Positions 1 through 12,850 are shown, counted from the first letter of the stretch. The stretch: 64,000 nt of DNA from Nectonema munidae (GCA_030549495.1 JAUIRK010001056.1:707001-771000), one strand, 5' to 3'. Notes: generated by a model not told the origin, from the sequence alone. Numbers and translations: made by a program.

Positions 1-182
1 TTGAAAAAGTAATGCTCATATGTTTAACATATGTATATAATTACACATACCCAACACGTATATAATGTGTTAATATAAATAAATTTATATTTATATCACT
101 TTGAAGTGTATAATAAATTATACACACATACCCAACACGTTTACAGATACAAAAAACAGATATGCACATACAGTGTGTAGAT

Positions 183-919
183 CACTGGTTCTCAACTTCT
201 AGTTTTGAGGCACGCATAGCAAAGCTGTTGAAAAAATAGGCTAGCAATATCATATCAAAACTCAACTTATAAGATGTGCTGTAAAGGAAGTTCGCTTAGA
301 TGAAAAGGTTTCGTTTATTCCTCTTACGTGAGATTCGTTCTTACTTATGGAGCTCAAAAATAGCTTCTAAAAGAAATTGATAAAAGAAAGCTACAAACAA
401 ATGAAAGAGAATGTTAAGAATGCTATGTGGAATAACTTTGAAAGATAAAATAAGTAATGAAAAAGTTAGAAGTCAGACTGGTGTAGTTATAAAAACTGCG
501 AACTTTAAGCGATGCTTCGCAGCTAAGTTTTAATAGAAAAGTGAAACGTAGACCCAAAACGAGCTGGACGGAAAATATATGGAAAGATATGATAAGTTTA
601 GGACTCAAACTTGGTGATGGAAAAGACAGGCTCTACTGAAGACAAAAAATCAAGCTTACGTGAATCAGTTTTGTTAAATTTGTTATCCATTGGTGGACCG
701 GCTCACCCAAGTTAGCTGGTACTAACTATAGCCGTTAAATTATGATAATGATTCATCTATTAATTGTACTGTACATACGTTGTAAAGTAGTTTTGTATCT
801 ATAATCTGCTCTTAAATTTCCTCTACCCATCACCCGTCTATGGCAGTAGCAGATTTAAACGGTGCAAACAGCAATCTGCAATTTTTGAGTTGGTTCTGAA
901 TTTAGGTTGAGAGCCATTG
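183..919. mobile_element. Non-autonomous hAT element with 8-bp target duplication
   Basis: The element begins CACTGGTTCTCAAC and ends GTTGAGAGCCATTG, an imperfect terminal inverted repeat of the usual hAT kind. It is flanked by an exact 8-bp direct repeat, GTGTAGAT, at 175-182 and 920-927, the size hAT transposases make. No hAT transposase is visible inside. The interior instead carries a decayed LINE 3' tail at about 430-660. The target repeat shares its last base with the TTAA of the piggyBac MITE that follows, so the two insertions abut. Confidence 0.85.
430..660 (+). pseudogene. Decayed 3' tail of an RTE-like LINE reverse-transcriptase ORF
   Basis: Translated in pieces, this stretch gives LKDKISNEKVRSQTGV, then KRRPKTSWTENIWKDM and a final SLGLKLGDGKDRLY. 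That matches the conserved tail of RTE/craniofacial-development-protein-2-like LINE ORFs, where a '(L/K)(K/R)DKIRNE.IR..TGV' block is followed by 'RWYGH' and a basic 'GKR.RGR..KRW.D...K.L...GL' block. The same tail recurs at 42481-42790 and 41640-41790 on the minus strand. The copy is frameshifted and carries stops, so it is not functional. Confidence 0.6.
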
Positions 920-926
920 GTGTAGA

Positions 927-1053
927 TTAATCCTTTAAGACCCAGATTTTTGAAAACCAATTGCTAGCTTATTTTTTCATGGTATTTTATACGACTTAAA
1001 TGAGATGATGTTTGTATGTAATACTGGTGTCCCGTTGGGTATCAAAGGTTTAA
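927..1053. mobile_element. piggyBac MITE, subfamily B
   Basis: The element is bounded by TTAA on both sides. Its left end (TTAATCCTTTAAGACCCAG) and right end (GTCCCGTTGGGTATCAAAGG, then TTTAA) align with the better-preserved copy at 53107-53235. TTAA is the piggyBac target site. No coding capacity. Confidence 0.6.
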
Positions 1054-1758
1054 ATCCCGATTGACAAAATGTTGGCAACAATACTAAAATATACGAAAAA
1101 AATTAAGTAAGTAAGATAATTAGTAACGAAATTAGTTAGACAACAGTTGGTTAGTCTAGTTAAGAGTAGTGTCACACAAGAAAAGTTATCAAACTTAGCC
1201 TGCACACAGTGTGTGTTGAATCAATCATAGATTCCCAATAAATACATGAAACAGTTATGCACAAGATGTATAACACGGATTGAAACGAGTACCGAGATTT
1301 GAGAACAGCAAACGTAAAACATGTAGAACTGGGAAAAATAGGAAAGTTCAAATTATTTTGAAAAAGCATATTTTTACACAAAATTTTTAAACACTAATAA
1401 AAATGAAATGCCTTTGTTCGTCAGGTAACTTTTTAAAAATACTTAAGCTTGTTTTTTGAAAAGTCTTCTTTTTGTTTTTGAAAGCAACATAGAACCAATT
1501 TAAAATCCTAATTCTATTTGAGTACCTATTGGTTTTATTGACAAAAAATAAAATAATTGATCAAGCCATTGTTTGCGTTTTCCTGTTGCTTCATAGCTCT
1601 TAAATTTTGTACTAATTTATTGTTTAATAGGATTTTCTTGTGCAGTGGGGAAATCTCAAAACTAATACACACAAAATACGTATACATATAGATACTAAAT
1701 TTACACACAAGCATAGCACACAACGACACACGACACACACAGACAAATAAGGACTTAC

Positions 1759-4700
1759 CATAATTTCGGATTTCAAAGATTTAATAAGACTCTTATTGGT
1801 TTCAGCAATCTTGAGTTGTTTTTCGTTTTCCGAGAGTTTCTTCAACAAAACAGAAATCTTGTCTTCCAGTTCCTTTAGACGCTGTCTCCTCTGTTTTGAT
1901 AACTTGCCGACTATCGCGCTTTGCTTATTTTCCTCCAATAACTCTTCCTTTTCTTTTTGTAACTTTTTTATTTCATCCTAAGGAAAATACAAAATTTTGG
2001 GAATATTTAAAAACATCTCAATCAAACATGAAAAGATATCACTAGTATGCTTCCCTCCATAGAAACAAAATTGAAAAGTACTCATTTTTCATAAGATCGT
2101 TCTTCTAATGTTCTGTAAAATTAATATAGGGCCTTAGACATTCATTGTTGGATGTAATATTTTCATATTTTTTAGCACAAAAATGGCACAAAGACAATTG
2201 TTTTCTAAAAAGAACTGATAAGAAATAGTTTTAGATGCTAATAAACACTTAAACGCTATCGTTTATTTTCCTCCAACTAATAAAACCTATGAAGTATACG
2301 ATCTTACGTTGTTATGTAAAACTTACACAACAAAATTTAAGGGGAGTGAGTGAGGTTGCTTAGATACTGGGTTTTCAGAACTCAAGGTCTTGGGTTCGAT
2401 CCCGAATCAAGCCTTCTTTCCTCATATTTCGATACATACGGGGCAACTGTGCCTTCTCAAAGAAAACACCACACGGTACATTTACCTTTACACTGAAAAA
2501 GGGAAGAAAATTGAAATTCTGCTTCCATTAGCCTTTTGATTGATAAAGAACAGTGTGTATTTTTGTGAGAGAAATTTTTCGTCTTTGCTTCCTGAGCCAA
2601 AAAAACACGGCAAATCCCTGCTGCCTATATGTAACATATATTAGGGCTTTATTATAAGCTGAGTTCAAAAAAAGGATCGCCTCACATATGATATTTTTTA
2701 GTAGAATTCATTTCTGACATGGAATTTTCTCTTTTTTTTCACCTTTAGCCTCTACCCCTTTTCTATTTATAAGATTTAATTAGGTTATATTTTTTTAATG
2801 TGGCCTTAATATTTTTGGATTCCAATAGCCACAAATAAAACCATGATAAAATGAGTAAATTGTCAAAGCAAAAATCTTTCAGGAGGACTATTTTAAACTG
2901 TTAGGCTAGAAGTACCAGGAGGCATATAAGTAAAGAAAGTTTGATGCCGAATTCTAACTCAACACCTTGTGGCATCGAAGCCAGACATCAAAAAAACTTT
3001 ACACACACTTCCTGATCCTCTAGGTTGTCAAAAATAGAAGTTAATATTAATAGATCATATCATAATTTTGAAAGATAATAAAATTGTAGCATAAAAAATT
3101 TGACAAACGTGAAAATTTTAAAGATAAAAATGTAAAACTTAACAGAAAAAAATAAAGGGAGAGAAGCGTAGCAACGCGATAATAATAATAATATCGAAAA
3201 TGGAAAAACTAGGGGGTAAAAAGGAAGGCAAAATGAACAGAACAAAAATGGATGCTTCGGAGATAAAATTGCCTTCATTTTCACTGAGTCTTTTAACTTC
3301 TTATGTTTAGGAGGAGTGGAAACACTACATAATAAACGATTACAATTGCGAGTTAAGTGTTAAAATAATTATACTTTTAAAGTACACTACCTCCAAATTG
3401 TTCTAATTGAATACATCTATCAGTTATCTTAATTCAGGGCCACACAACTCGAGGCGGGCGAGAGAGCCCCCTGCCTCCAATATGACTTCAAAGGGGTGAA
3501 AAAGCCTTGCTTCAGTAATAATTTTGAATTTTTTCAATTTTATAGCATTAAAAGACTTGATTGGCTTGTGAGTAGACTCTCCATATTACTTTACTTGTTT
3601 TACAGTTGAGTTTTAGACACAAATTCTTTTAAAAAAAGTTTAAAAATTATAGAAAAAAGTTTGTCACCCCCCCCCCCCCCCCCTGCTCAAATAATTTTAC
3701 GGATGTTTGCCCTTGTCTTAATTTCAGTTGAATCCACATTATCTACTTCACTTTTTACTATTTAATACTCAATTGATTAATTATCCATTCGTTAAAATAG
3801 CATTCTGTTCCTTCAAAATTAAGAGTAATAGGTCTTGTTTTGAATTAAATCAAAATCTTCTTTGCTAGTTAAATGAATATAATTTTATTCTATAAAAAAA
3901 TAAATATGAATAAATGCTAGTATTCAATGACTCTCGCTTTCACATAGCAATTAGTACAAAAAACCTTCTTTTGAAATCTTTTTTTGTTTTGAGTAATCTT
4001 TAAGAAACTAAGCATAGAATTAGTAAACTTGAAAATAAGTATACATGAAATAATTCTCTAAAAGAAATTGGTTCGATTGGAAGTAGAACCATAAATCCTT
4101 CAATATTGGTTTTAGCGTGATACACCCCAAAACTACTGAGGTCTGTTTACTCCATTGAATTATCCTTTATGAATTCAACTTAAGATTACTGTTGAATGAA
4201 GATATATTATTATTTAGAAATAAAACTGTACATAGTAGGCGTGTACTTTACAAGATTTTAGGAATAAGTGAAATTTGAAGTTTAGGTCTAAAAAATATCT
4301 TCCAATAAATTAAAAGAAAACAAAAGTGAGATTCCAGTTTTCACGTTGCAAGGCATATAGGAATTAAAATAAGAAAAAAATTATACTTCATGGTTATTCT
4401 GAAGAGTCAAAAAGTCGAAGTCTTTAAAATTTTCAATATTTTTCAAAATGTCTTCTTTCGTGGAAATAGTTTTGATGAGAGAAGCGAGTTCACTTTGTCT
4501 GTCATCGTGGTCGCCGTTTTCATCTGCTTCTGTTTCAACAACTGGGTTCTCTTCCTACCAATAAAAAGAATTAATTGACGACAAGAAACAAAATTTCAAA
4601 TAATGATAATTTTTAAAAAAAAATCTACTTCCAAGTTTTCTTTGACATAAAAATGAAGTTCATCATTAATTCCTGAAATATTCAGATCGTCATAGATTTT

Positions 4701-6497
4701 TTGGAATAAGAGGCATTGGCTTCTTAATTCTTCTGTATCTCCCTCTATGATATCCTGTTGCATACTCTTGAGTTTCTCCTTCATCTTCTTCAAACGAATG
4801 ATGTAGAATTCGTTTTCTTTTTTCACGAGTTCTTTTTCATTTTCAAACTAAAAAAAATGAGCAAGTGAAAATAACGGGAGAGAAAGAAGTGCGATGATTT
4901 AAGATACTGAAAGGCACTGATTGAGAACTTGGGTTAGATTATTTTGAAGTTTCCTAATTTTAAATTGCAACTCTTCAACAACTCCATTCAACTCCTTTGC
5001 CTTATTTGCAGAATCCAAGTCCATGCCCAAAGCTTCAAACTGCATAACTTTGCATCTCAACTCCTTGTTCTAAAAGTGTTTGTTTTTGCCGGATGATGGC
5101 GTTCTGCGCAAGAAAAGGGGTAAAAGACATTACGAGTGATCGAAGACGCAATATTTCAGCATCATTTGCATCAAGATTCACAATGGGTTTGTTCTTAATC
5201 TTGCGAGCTCTGTCTGCATATCTCAGAGTGCTGATCGTCTCATCCAGGTTGTAGTCAGCTGGACTAACACAAGCTATCATAAGTGTGTGGGAATTACCTC
5301 CAAGAGAATCTAAAACGTTGTGATGCTATTACGCAAGCAAAGAGGAATAGAAAGAGTGATCACAAACCTTGAAGAAGTCTCGTTAACTTGGAGTCTCTGT
5401 AGGGCACAAAGGCATCCTTCTTACGAGATTCTTCTCCCAATGCACTTATCACATTTCCCAAGCACAATAAACCCTTGTTGATATTGATGCCTTGCCATAA
5501 TGAAAGCATAAGTTTATCTTCTTTGCAAAAATTACATTTATCAAAATCTTATTTACCTTCCTTCAAGCGCTCTCCTTCTGCCTGCGTTTTTTTAATTCTT
5601 TCCGATCCAGCCAAATCAACAAAGTGAATTTTTGAAGTTTTCACAAAGGGATCTCTAAAATCATAAAAAGTTCACTTATATTTACGTTAAAATATAGGTT
5701 TAAATTTTGTCTTTTATGTGAAACTTTATTGGAAAAAATATTCATTATAACTGCGTGAAACGTATCATTCAATAAGGTGGTCTTTAAGGAACAGGTTTTT
5801 GAAAACTAATCATCTGTTTATATTTATAATAATATTTTAAAAAAGAAGCACTACTCTTCGTCAAGGGATTCTTGCGTGATTATGAGAGAAAAGATGGCAT
5901 GGGATCTACTTGAAACGAGATTCATCGCAGTTGCACCAGTGCTCCTATTTAAGCTTCCAAGCTTGAGACTATTTAAGCAATGCTCAAAGGATAATATGTC
6001 TATTTCAGTTACGCCCATTATCTAAGAATTTAGAATGAGTATTTAAGTCAATCAAATCACAAAAAAAGGTGAATGCTTACTTTGATTTCGCCTTCCGAAC
6101 TTTCTGTCATTGTGAGTTTTTCTTTGCCTTCTTTCGAAGAATCTTTACTGCAAAGCAAGTCCTTGATATCTTCTTTGTAGAGTTCGACAAAGGTATTTTT
6201 TATGCGAAAGTTTATCTTTGAACCACTTTGCTTTTCAAGTTCATTGAACTTTTCATACAAGTTTTCCACTGCTCGCGGAATTATGCCGAGAGAAGATCCA
6301 GCATCATTAAATTGGGAAGATCCCATAGTGTAAGTTTTACCAGAACCAGTTTGTCCATATGCAAGAATGGTAACGTTAAAGCCTTCAATGATTTTATCGA
6401 GTAATTCTGCTACACAATCATTAAATACGTGGGATTGTTCATGCTTTTCATTATAGACAAAATCATACGTAAAGCTCTTAGCATTTCCTATGACAAT
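1759..6497 (-). CDS. Chromosome-associated kinesin, KIF4 family (partial)
   Basis: This is a microtubule motor of the kinesin-4 family; relatives work on chromosome arms and the spindle midzone. Nine minus-strand exons, in transcription order, are 6497-6081, 6021-5855, 5654-5557, 5490-5368, 5309-5134, 5069-4908, 4847-4629, 4554-4387 and 1977-1759. All have AG/GT borders and matching phases and total 583 codons. Visible motor signatures are the P-loop [16 protein letters not shown] (switch I), [11 protein letters not shown] (switch II) and the neck [12 protein letters not shown], which with IACVSPAD is typical of KIF4. The later exons are charged coiled coil ([25 protein letters not shown]), matching the KIF4 stalk. 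The exon coding the first ~60 residues was not found upstream, and the stalk and tail continue past the left edge. The last intron (2.4 kb) holds a SINE and a hAT MITE. No stop interrupts the exons. Confidence 0.9.
2341..2490 (+). repeat. tRNA-derived SINE, family 1
   Basis: This copy has a tRNA-like head with a B-box GGGTTCGATCCC, then a body containing TTCGATACA, TGTGCCTTCTC and AAAACACC, and a TTTACC-rich end. The same layout recurs at 63417-63560, 9370-9513 (minus strand), 14284-14375, 25817-25945 (minus strand) and 62581-62668. It lies in a KIF4 intron. Confidence 0.75.
3435..3715. mobile_element. hAT MITE with a 17-base poly-C tract
   Basis: The ends are CAGGGCCACA and its imperfect inverse TTTGCCCTTG. 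An exact 8-bp target duplication, TCTTAATT, lies at 3427-3434 and 3716-3723. The interior carries 17 consecutive C at 3667-3683. A second, inverted copy of the internal sequence is found at about 17945-18090, also with a G/C homopolymer at the same place. It lies in a KIF4 intron. Confidence 0.8.
5779..5830. repeat. Possible left-end fragment of a subfamily-B piggyBac MITE
   Basis: GGTCTTTAAGGAACAGG followed by TTTTTGAAAACTAATCATCTG resembles the left ends at 927 and 53107. It sits inside a 200-bp KIF4 intron and has no right end, so the call rests on weak similarity only. Confidence 0.3.
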
Positions 6498-9290
6498 CTA
6501 AATAATTAGAAATTTAAACTAATCAGGAATAAAATATATACCCAATTTTTTGAGAAATAAATATAAACATATTTTAATCATAACTAAATAAGACCCTTTA
6601 CATAGGAAGGGGGCAAAGGTGGCATATGACCGCGGTAGACAACGGCAAATATAAAAATATATATACAAAAAATACGCGATAATTGTTTGAAATGAAAGAA
6701 AACTCTTAAAAATTCACTTGATAAAAACATTCCCACACTCCATGTTAGGACGCCTTGCTTCATTCATTCCTAATCACGCTGTGATAAACCTCCTAGCACT
6801 GCCTTTCTTTCATCGCACTTAATTTGCCAACATTTTCATGATCTGTTGATGAGAACAGTGGTCGAAAATTAATCTTTAAAGGGGCTTCCTTCCTTTTTTT
6901 CATGAATAAAAGTTTACATACCAAAAATTTTTCATGAAAAAGTATACATACCAAAAATTTATTTGCAAAAGAAAGACAGACAAAAATAGGACTTAGCAAT
7001 TTAAAAAATTTACTGAAATAAACATAAAAGAAATCTTTTTTGAAAAAATAGAAAAATATTGACCTAAAAAAGTTTTTCAATAGTAGTCAAAAACATAACA
7101 GAAACATTTTAACATTATTTAAAAGCGTTTAGAATCTAGGGCTTCCCATCTTCTTTCACGAATGCAGAAAAAGTTTGCATTAGAGACACACACCGAGGTT
7201 AGCCACAGCCCATTCGTTAAACTCAAAGTACAGGAGGGGGGGGGGGGCAAACTGATTTTAATGGAGCCGGGATTATAACAAAGTTTATACATTTATATAT
7301 TTTAAGCACCCCCCCCCCCCCTCCTTATCGAAAGGCTTGTTTAGCCATTACTAATATTTTACGAGACGAGTATTTCAAGATAAGAATGACAAGAATGTTA
7401 GGGTTGTGACCATTTCCATAATTGGGGATGTGCGTTGAAACTTTATAATTGCACAGCACCGAGAGTTTAAATTTTGAATAAAAGAAAGGGTACATGCGTA
7501 TTTTCAGAATGAATCTTTATTTAGAGAAGAGTAATATTTTCAAGTACCAGTACAATTACATATCTGCTTATATATGGTTAACGCGTACATAGAGTTTTGT
7601 TGCGAAAAGTGCAATAGCAGAGCCAACGCTGTGTATGAGTTTTTAGGCTACATCTTTAGTTTATGAAGTGCACAAATTCCAATGAAGGGAAAATATTTGA
7701 TTTATTGAGTAAAGAGTATTCTTTTGTTTGGTGCAATGTTTTTGTATTTTCAAAGAAGAAAAGAGTAGTAATTCTCTCTAATAAATAATAATAGTAATTT
7801 ATTAATAATAATAATAGTAATTGTAACATAATATGTTGATTGTATCTTAATTGTTTTTATTATATTTTATGCAAATAAATGTTAAATCTATTTTATTTAT
7901 ATCATGCTAATTTACACCATCACAATGCTGTACTTTTATCCTATCTAAGCCACACTTCTTTTTACATAAGACCTTGCAACTTTGCATCGTGTCCATACCA
8001 CACATCTATATACACACATATATATACATCTGAAAAAGAGATTTACCACCTGACAGTTTCAAGCAATATACATGGGAAAAACTTCTTGGATGCAATGTTT
8101 CTAAAGTAAGGCTAGACAAAGAGCCAGAAGAGCCCTGGAAACGTCATCCAAGATTCCTGCATTTCCTCTTTTTGTTTAATAAATTCATAACTACGCTACA
8201 ATTCGCGTAACAGTAATTTTTCAAAGATTGTGGTTGACGCGTTGAATGCAGATAGCATATTCGATGGTTGGAGTCTTTTTTGAGACTTGCGGCATGGTTT
8301 CAGCAACAAGGAGGACGAGTTTACAAAAGGCGGAGCTCTAATCAGGCCCATTGATAAAAGGAGGGAGCAATAAGGATGAGCTGCTCCCCACCCCCTAGAA
8401 ATTAATTTCGCACCCTTCCGGCCTTGAAACTCCTTTGAAATATATAAATGCATAACGACCTTAAATGTATGCATCCCTTCAGAAACAGTTTTCCCCATCA
8501 TTCGGTGATTAGTATGCGAACAGAGTCAGCAAAAAAATATACTGATACAAATTGGCTCTAGTATAGACAAGTAAAATGAACAAATAAAAATATCGATGAA
8601 AAAAGAGAGGGAATAATAGCGGTTTTGATTTCTTATCATCTCAACTTAATTTCTAACGTGAAACATGGATTTTCATTTTGTTAGTCTAACTTATTGCAAA
8701 AAAATTCTTCAAAAATCTGAGGAAAATATATCTCACAAATTTAAGTTATTAGTTTATCGTATATTGAAATACAATTAGGTCTAATTAATGAGTAATATTG
8801 CAATAACTAAAAAAACAAAAAATAATGTACCAACGTAAAAATATACACTTTCTACTTAAAGCAGGCCTTTTAAATACGTGAATGCAATACAGGGAGACAT
8901 TAGCATTGACAAAAAAATAAACTTTCGCATTTATATTATAATATATAAAGTTGTAACTGTCAATGAGGAGAGCCAATGGAAATATTTCAGACAAAAAGAT
9001 CTTTTTCTTCAATGTAAACTTATTTCAATTATTTAAAGATGTATTCCTATTCTTTTCTACGCGTAAATAGTAAAGTATCTATGATTCACGGAATTAGAGT
9101 AAAAATTACAAATTCTGTCCCAAAAATCTATATATGGGTAATGGGTAAGGGAATACAAAAAAAAAGATAAAACTTTAAATTCTATTTAATAACTTCTTGT
9201 TTCTGCGATAGTTAATGTAGTAATTGATTTTAAGTGAAATAGTGTTGATATTGAACAAAGATGCTAAATAGAAAATTAATCCTCTTATAG
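6498..9290. other. No recognised gene; AT-rich DNA upstream of the KIF4 motor exons
   Basis: I looked here on the minus strand for the missing first exon of KIF4 (a '.V.VRVRPL' type sequence) and did not find it. The stretch holds a short G/C-tract inverted repeat near 7233-7324 and an AAT-rich microsatellite near 7780-7815. Open frames of up to about 100 codons resemble nothing known. Confidence 0.5.
7233..7324. repeat. Short inverted repeat with poly-G and poly-C arms
   Basis: The left arm is GGA followed by 12 G (7236-7247) and the right arm is 13 C (7309-7321) followed by TCC. About 60 bp of AT-rich DNA separates them. It may be a tiny internally deleted member of the G/C-tract MITEs, or chance; no target duplication was read. 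Confidence 0.45.
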
Positions 9291-9369
9291 CAGTGGTTCC
9301 CAACCACATGTGCCGCGGAATGATTACAGCTGTGCCGTGAAGAGATTATAGGTGAACGTTACAAAGGTA

Positions 9370-9513
9370 ACGGTAAAGGTACCTTGGGGTGTTTTCATCG
9401 AGAAGGCCAGAGGCCGCTTGTATCGAACTATGAGAAAGTTTTCGGGAGCGGGATTCGAACCCAAGACTTTAAATTTGGAAGTCACACGCTCTACCCAACC
9501 TACTCACGCCCCC
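9370..9513 (-). repeat. SINE family 1, minus strand, inside the hAT element
   Basis: Read on the minus strand it starts GGGGGCGTGAGTAGGTTGGG, has a B-box GGGTTCGAATCCC and ends AAAACACCCC then TACCTTTACC. It inserted after the hAT arrived, since the hAT ends lie on both sides. Confidence 0.75.
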
Positions 9514-9933
9514 AAGAAGTTATGAAAGCTTTTATTACAAGTTGTTATAGGTGGAACACAGCTTTCATATTGTAATAACCGGAGTTGTTTGTATGGATAA
9601 ATACTAACTCACACATTATTACTTACTTACGTGATATTAATGCTTAAATATCAAAAAATAAATTGAATGATATATCGTTTGTTTAAATTTTTGGATGTTT
9701 CGAATTTTTTGATAATAATAAACATTGGTAAGCGTTGTTATGCTTGGTAATATAAATTTTATTTTATTTATATATCTCGATTACAATATTAACAGGTTCT
9801 TTGTAAATATTTTTTATTTAATATTTAAGTGTTCTAAATTGAGGTTTTAATAGGAAAAATAAAAAATATGTTTAAATTTAATAAAAATCATGTTTGTTTT
9901 ATTTTTTTTTAAGTTTAGATTTAATTCATTCTT

Positions 9934-11752
9934 ATGGACAAGTTTCTAAAAAGAAAAGGCGATGGGGACAAGAATAATTCTACTTCATTTAAAAAACCAA
10001 AAGTTCATCGGTTGTATAATGATGATTACTTGAAATTAGGATTTCATTGGACTGGAGATACACAGATTCCTTCACCGCTGTGTGTTGTGTGCGGCCAAAC
10101 GCTGTCTAATAAATCAATGGTTCCAAGTAAGATGAAAAGACACCTTACTACTAATCATCCTAGCCTTCAAGCTAAAAATGTTGATTATTTCCAACGGTTG
10201 TTAGAATTAAATGCAACGCAAAGTCAACTATTTAAGAAAAAAATAACTATCCGAAAAAGCTTAATTAGCTTCATATGAGGTGGCAGAAATTATTGCTCTT
10301 AAATCGAAGTCTCATGTTCTTGCAGAATCAGTAATCCTTCCAGCATGCAAAAAGATGGTGAAAATTATGCTTGGCGATAAGGCCGAAGAAGAAATTAGCA
10401 AGATTCCTCTTTCAAACAATACAATTCAGAGAAGAATTCTTGACTTGTCTGATGATATTGAAGAAAGTGTAACATCCAAATTTCAAAATAGTCTGTTTGA
10501 TCTTCAAATCGATGAATCCACTGATATCAGTAATCACGCACAGTTAATTGCATTTATACGTGTCATTGATGAAGATGTCATAATTAATCATTTTCTATGC
10601 TGCAAACAGTTAGCCACAACTACAAAAGGTCAAGATATTTTTGATACAATCACGATATGCCTCGAAAAATATGGCTTACCATGGGATTCATGCGTAGGAA
10701 TATGTACCAATGGAGCTCCATCAATGGTTGGTTCTGTTAAAGGTTTTGCAACTTTAGTGGAAAAACAGAATCCTAACATTGTGCGAACTCATTGTTTTTT
10801 ACACAGAGAAGTTTTCATTTCAAAGATAACACAAAATGAACTTATTGGATCAAGTGATTGAAATGGTGAATTTCATAAAAACTCGGCCAATGAAATCCAG
10901 AATTTTTGAGTTGCTGTGTAAGGATATGGATTCTCAACATTTTCGTCTGATATTGCACACAGAAGTAAGATGGCTGTCGAAAGGAAAGGTACTACTATCT
11001 CGAGTAAATGAGCTTCAGAAAGAACTTTTTATTTTTTTTAAAAATGAAAAACTTGATAGATTTTGTAAATACCTTAAAAATGATTTGTGGATGTCCAAAA
11101 TAGAGTACTTAAGTTAAATATTTGGACATCTTAATAGTCTGAACAGCAATATGCATGGCAAAAATGAAAACATTCTTACGGCGACAGATAAGTTAATTAC
11201 TTTTAAGAAAAAAATTGCAATATGGAAGAATAGAATGAAGGTAGGCAATTTTGATATGTTTCCATCAGTTCGCAAAACCTGCTTAACCGAGATGGTTCCC
11301 ATTATTAGTAAGCATTTGACATGTTTAGAAAATAAAATTAAAGAATATTTTCCTTCAATCAGCATTGAAAAATTTGATTGGATTCGCAATCCTTTCCTAG
11401 ATTTATTGATTATTATCAATCTTTCCAATTTTAAGTTATGTGACATCGAAATTAGCAAGCCTTTCCAGTGATCGTGGACTCAAATTGAAGTAAACACAAC
11501 TGCCATTAGACGCCTTTTGGATTTCTGTTATGGAAGAGTATCCAACTCTAAGTAAAAAAGCCATCAAAGTCTTACTCCAATTCTCAACTTCGTACCTATG
11601 TGAGCTGGGATTTTCTTACCTAAACAACATCAAAAATTAAAAACGTGAATGACTTAAAAACATTGAAGAAGAGTTAAGAGTATGTCTCTCTCACATTTGC
11701 CCACGTATGGCAGCAGTAGTCAAGAAGCCCCAGGCACAACTGTCCCACTGAT
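9934..11752 (+). pseudogene. Degenerate hAT transposase, ZBED5-like
   Basis: A hAT transposase binds the element ends through a BED zinc finger and cuts with an RNase H-like core. The first 115 codons (9934-10278) carry the BED finger: CVVCGQTLSNK then KMKRHLTTNHP. The next frame (10280-10861) carries the catalytic-core blocks LQIDESTDISNHAQL, CTNGAPSMVGSVKGF and HCFLHRE. A further frame from 10836 gives TRPMKSRIFELLC and LHTEVRWLSKGKVL, and after a TAA at 11115-11117 HGKNENILTATDK. The C-terminal dimerisation block (STSYLCELGFSYLNNIK) is readable near 11580-11640. The gene is broken by a frameshift near 10255 with a nearby stop, a frameshift near 10850, the 11115 stop, and further stops near 11640. 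ZBED5/FAM200-type transposases are about 600 residues, so nearly the whole gene is present but dead. Confidence 0.9.
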
Positions 11753-12850
11753 ATTCACAATTATTATTCTATACCCGATACTGAATACAGGATAAGTTTT
11801 ATTTGTGTGAATAAAAATTTTCCTTATATGATCTCCTATATTTTTAATATTTTATTGCAAAAAAGCAAAATGAGTAGAAAATATTCATTTTTTGGATAGG
11901 TGCGCCGCGAAAATTTGAATAGCTCAAAAGTGTGCCGCCATGTAAAAAAGGTTGGGAACCACTGTCTTATAGACTCACTTATTCAAACAAGAAATTAGTT
12001 ATAATAAATGAATTTTATGAAATTGCGAAAAAAAGTATTGAATCTATAGATATGTGGGAATAGTAAGCAATACAAACACAGAATGAATAATCATCAACAG
12101 AGTGAAGAAATTGTGTTAACTTTGTTAAAATTGTTAAAATTAGCATAATGAGGTTCTATTCTTCTTAAATTGCATGTACATAATATAGATTATTAATGCA
12201 GAATTTATTTTCTTTTAATCACAAAAACAAGAGTAGGGGTTAGAGTCGCTGTCAAAGGAATCGACAAACAATCATGAAGTGTATACTATTCAAATATAAC
12301 AAATTAGTTTTGAGATTGATTGTGGGTACTTATTTCATTATTGAACGTTTGTTCTGCAAATTATGTTGGTGGATGGCGGGCATCAAATTGCAAAAAATCG
12401 GAGGAATTAACCTTTAGTTAGAAAATATTCTTGACCAAGGAGAAGCGTAGAAAAGGGGAAGGAGAGCAAAAGGGTCAGCTGCCATGGCCGCTAAACTAGA
12501 CTAAAATTTTAGAAAATAGCGTGTGTCAATATCGATTGGTATCATTTTAAATATTAGAATCACAAAAAAATTAAGACTAGAATACTTGAGGAATATTTGG
12601 AACAAAATCAACACACGCCTGACAGCCATCATGAATCTCTTTAGTTGAAAGAGGCCTGCATCTAACAGCTACTTTAACTGGTATTAAATGAGGCATAGAA
12701 AAGGAATTAATCTAATAAAAAAATATTATAATTATATTTTATATACTTATAATAAGGGCAGAATAACTATTCGAGATAGAATATATATTATATATTTGGA
12801 CATATATGCATTATACATATATATATATATATTATATATATATAAAATCA

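Larger units (their letters stand above)
9291..11964 (+). mobile_element. Full-length hAT transposon, ZBED5-like
   Basis: The terminal inverted repeats are CAGTGGTTCCCAACC and GGTTGGGAACCACTG, a perfect 15-bp match. They are flanked by an exact 8-bp duplication TCTTATAG (9283-9290 and 11965-11972). The 2674-bp element carries one degenerate transposase gene (9934-11752) and a SINE in its 5' non-coding part (9370-9513). Intact ends with a broken gene suggest a moderately young but non-autonomous copy. Confidence 0.95.

Noticed and set aside
2341-2412. Functional tRNA gene from the B-box GGGTTCGATCCC
   Set aside because: The sequence does not fold as a full cloverleaf and recurs with a common non-tRNA body, so it is a SINE head.
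4387-4554. Apparent in-frame stop at the end of the KIF4 exon
   Set aside because: A recount of the T-run (five, not six) restores the frame through LTLQNNHE to a GTATAA donor; the exon is open.
8196-8501. 101-codon minus-strand open frame considered as the KIF4 first exon
   Set aside because: No kinesin N-terminal motif, no suitable donor in the needed phase.
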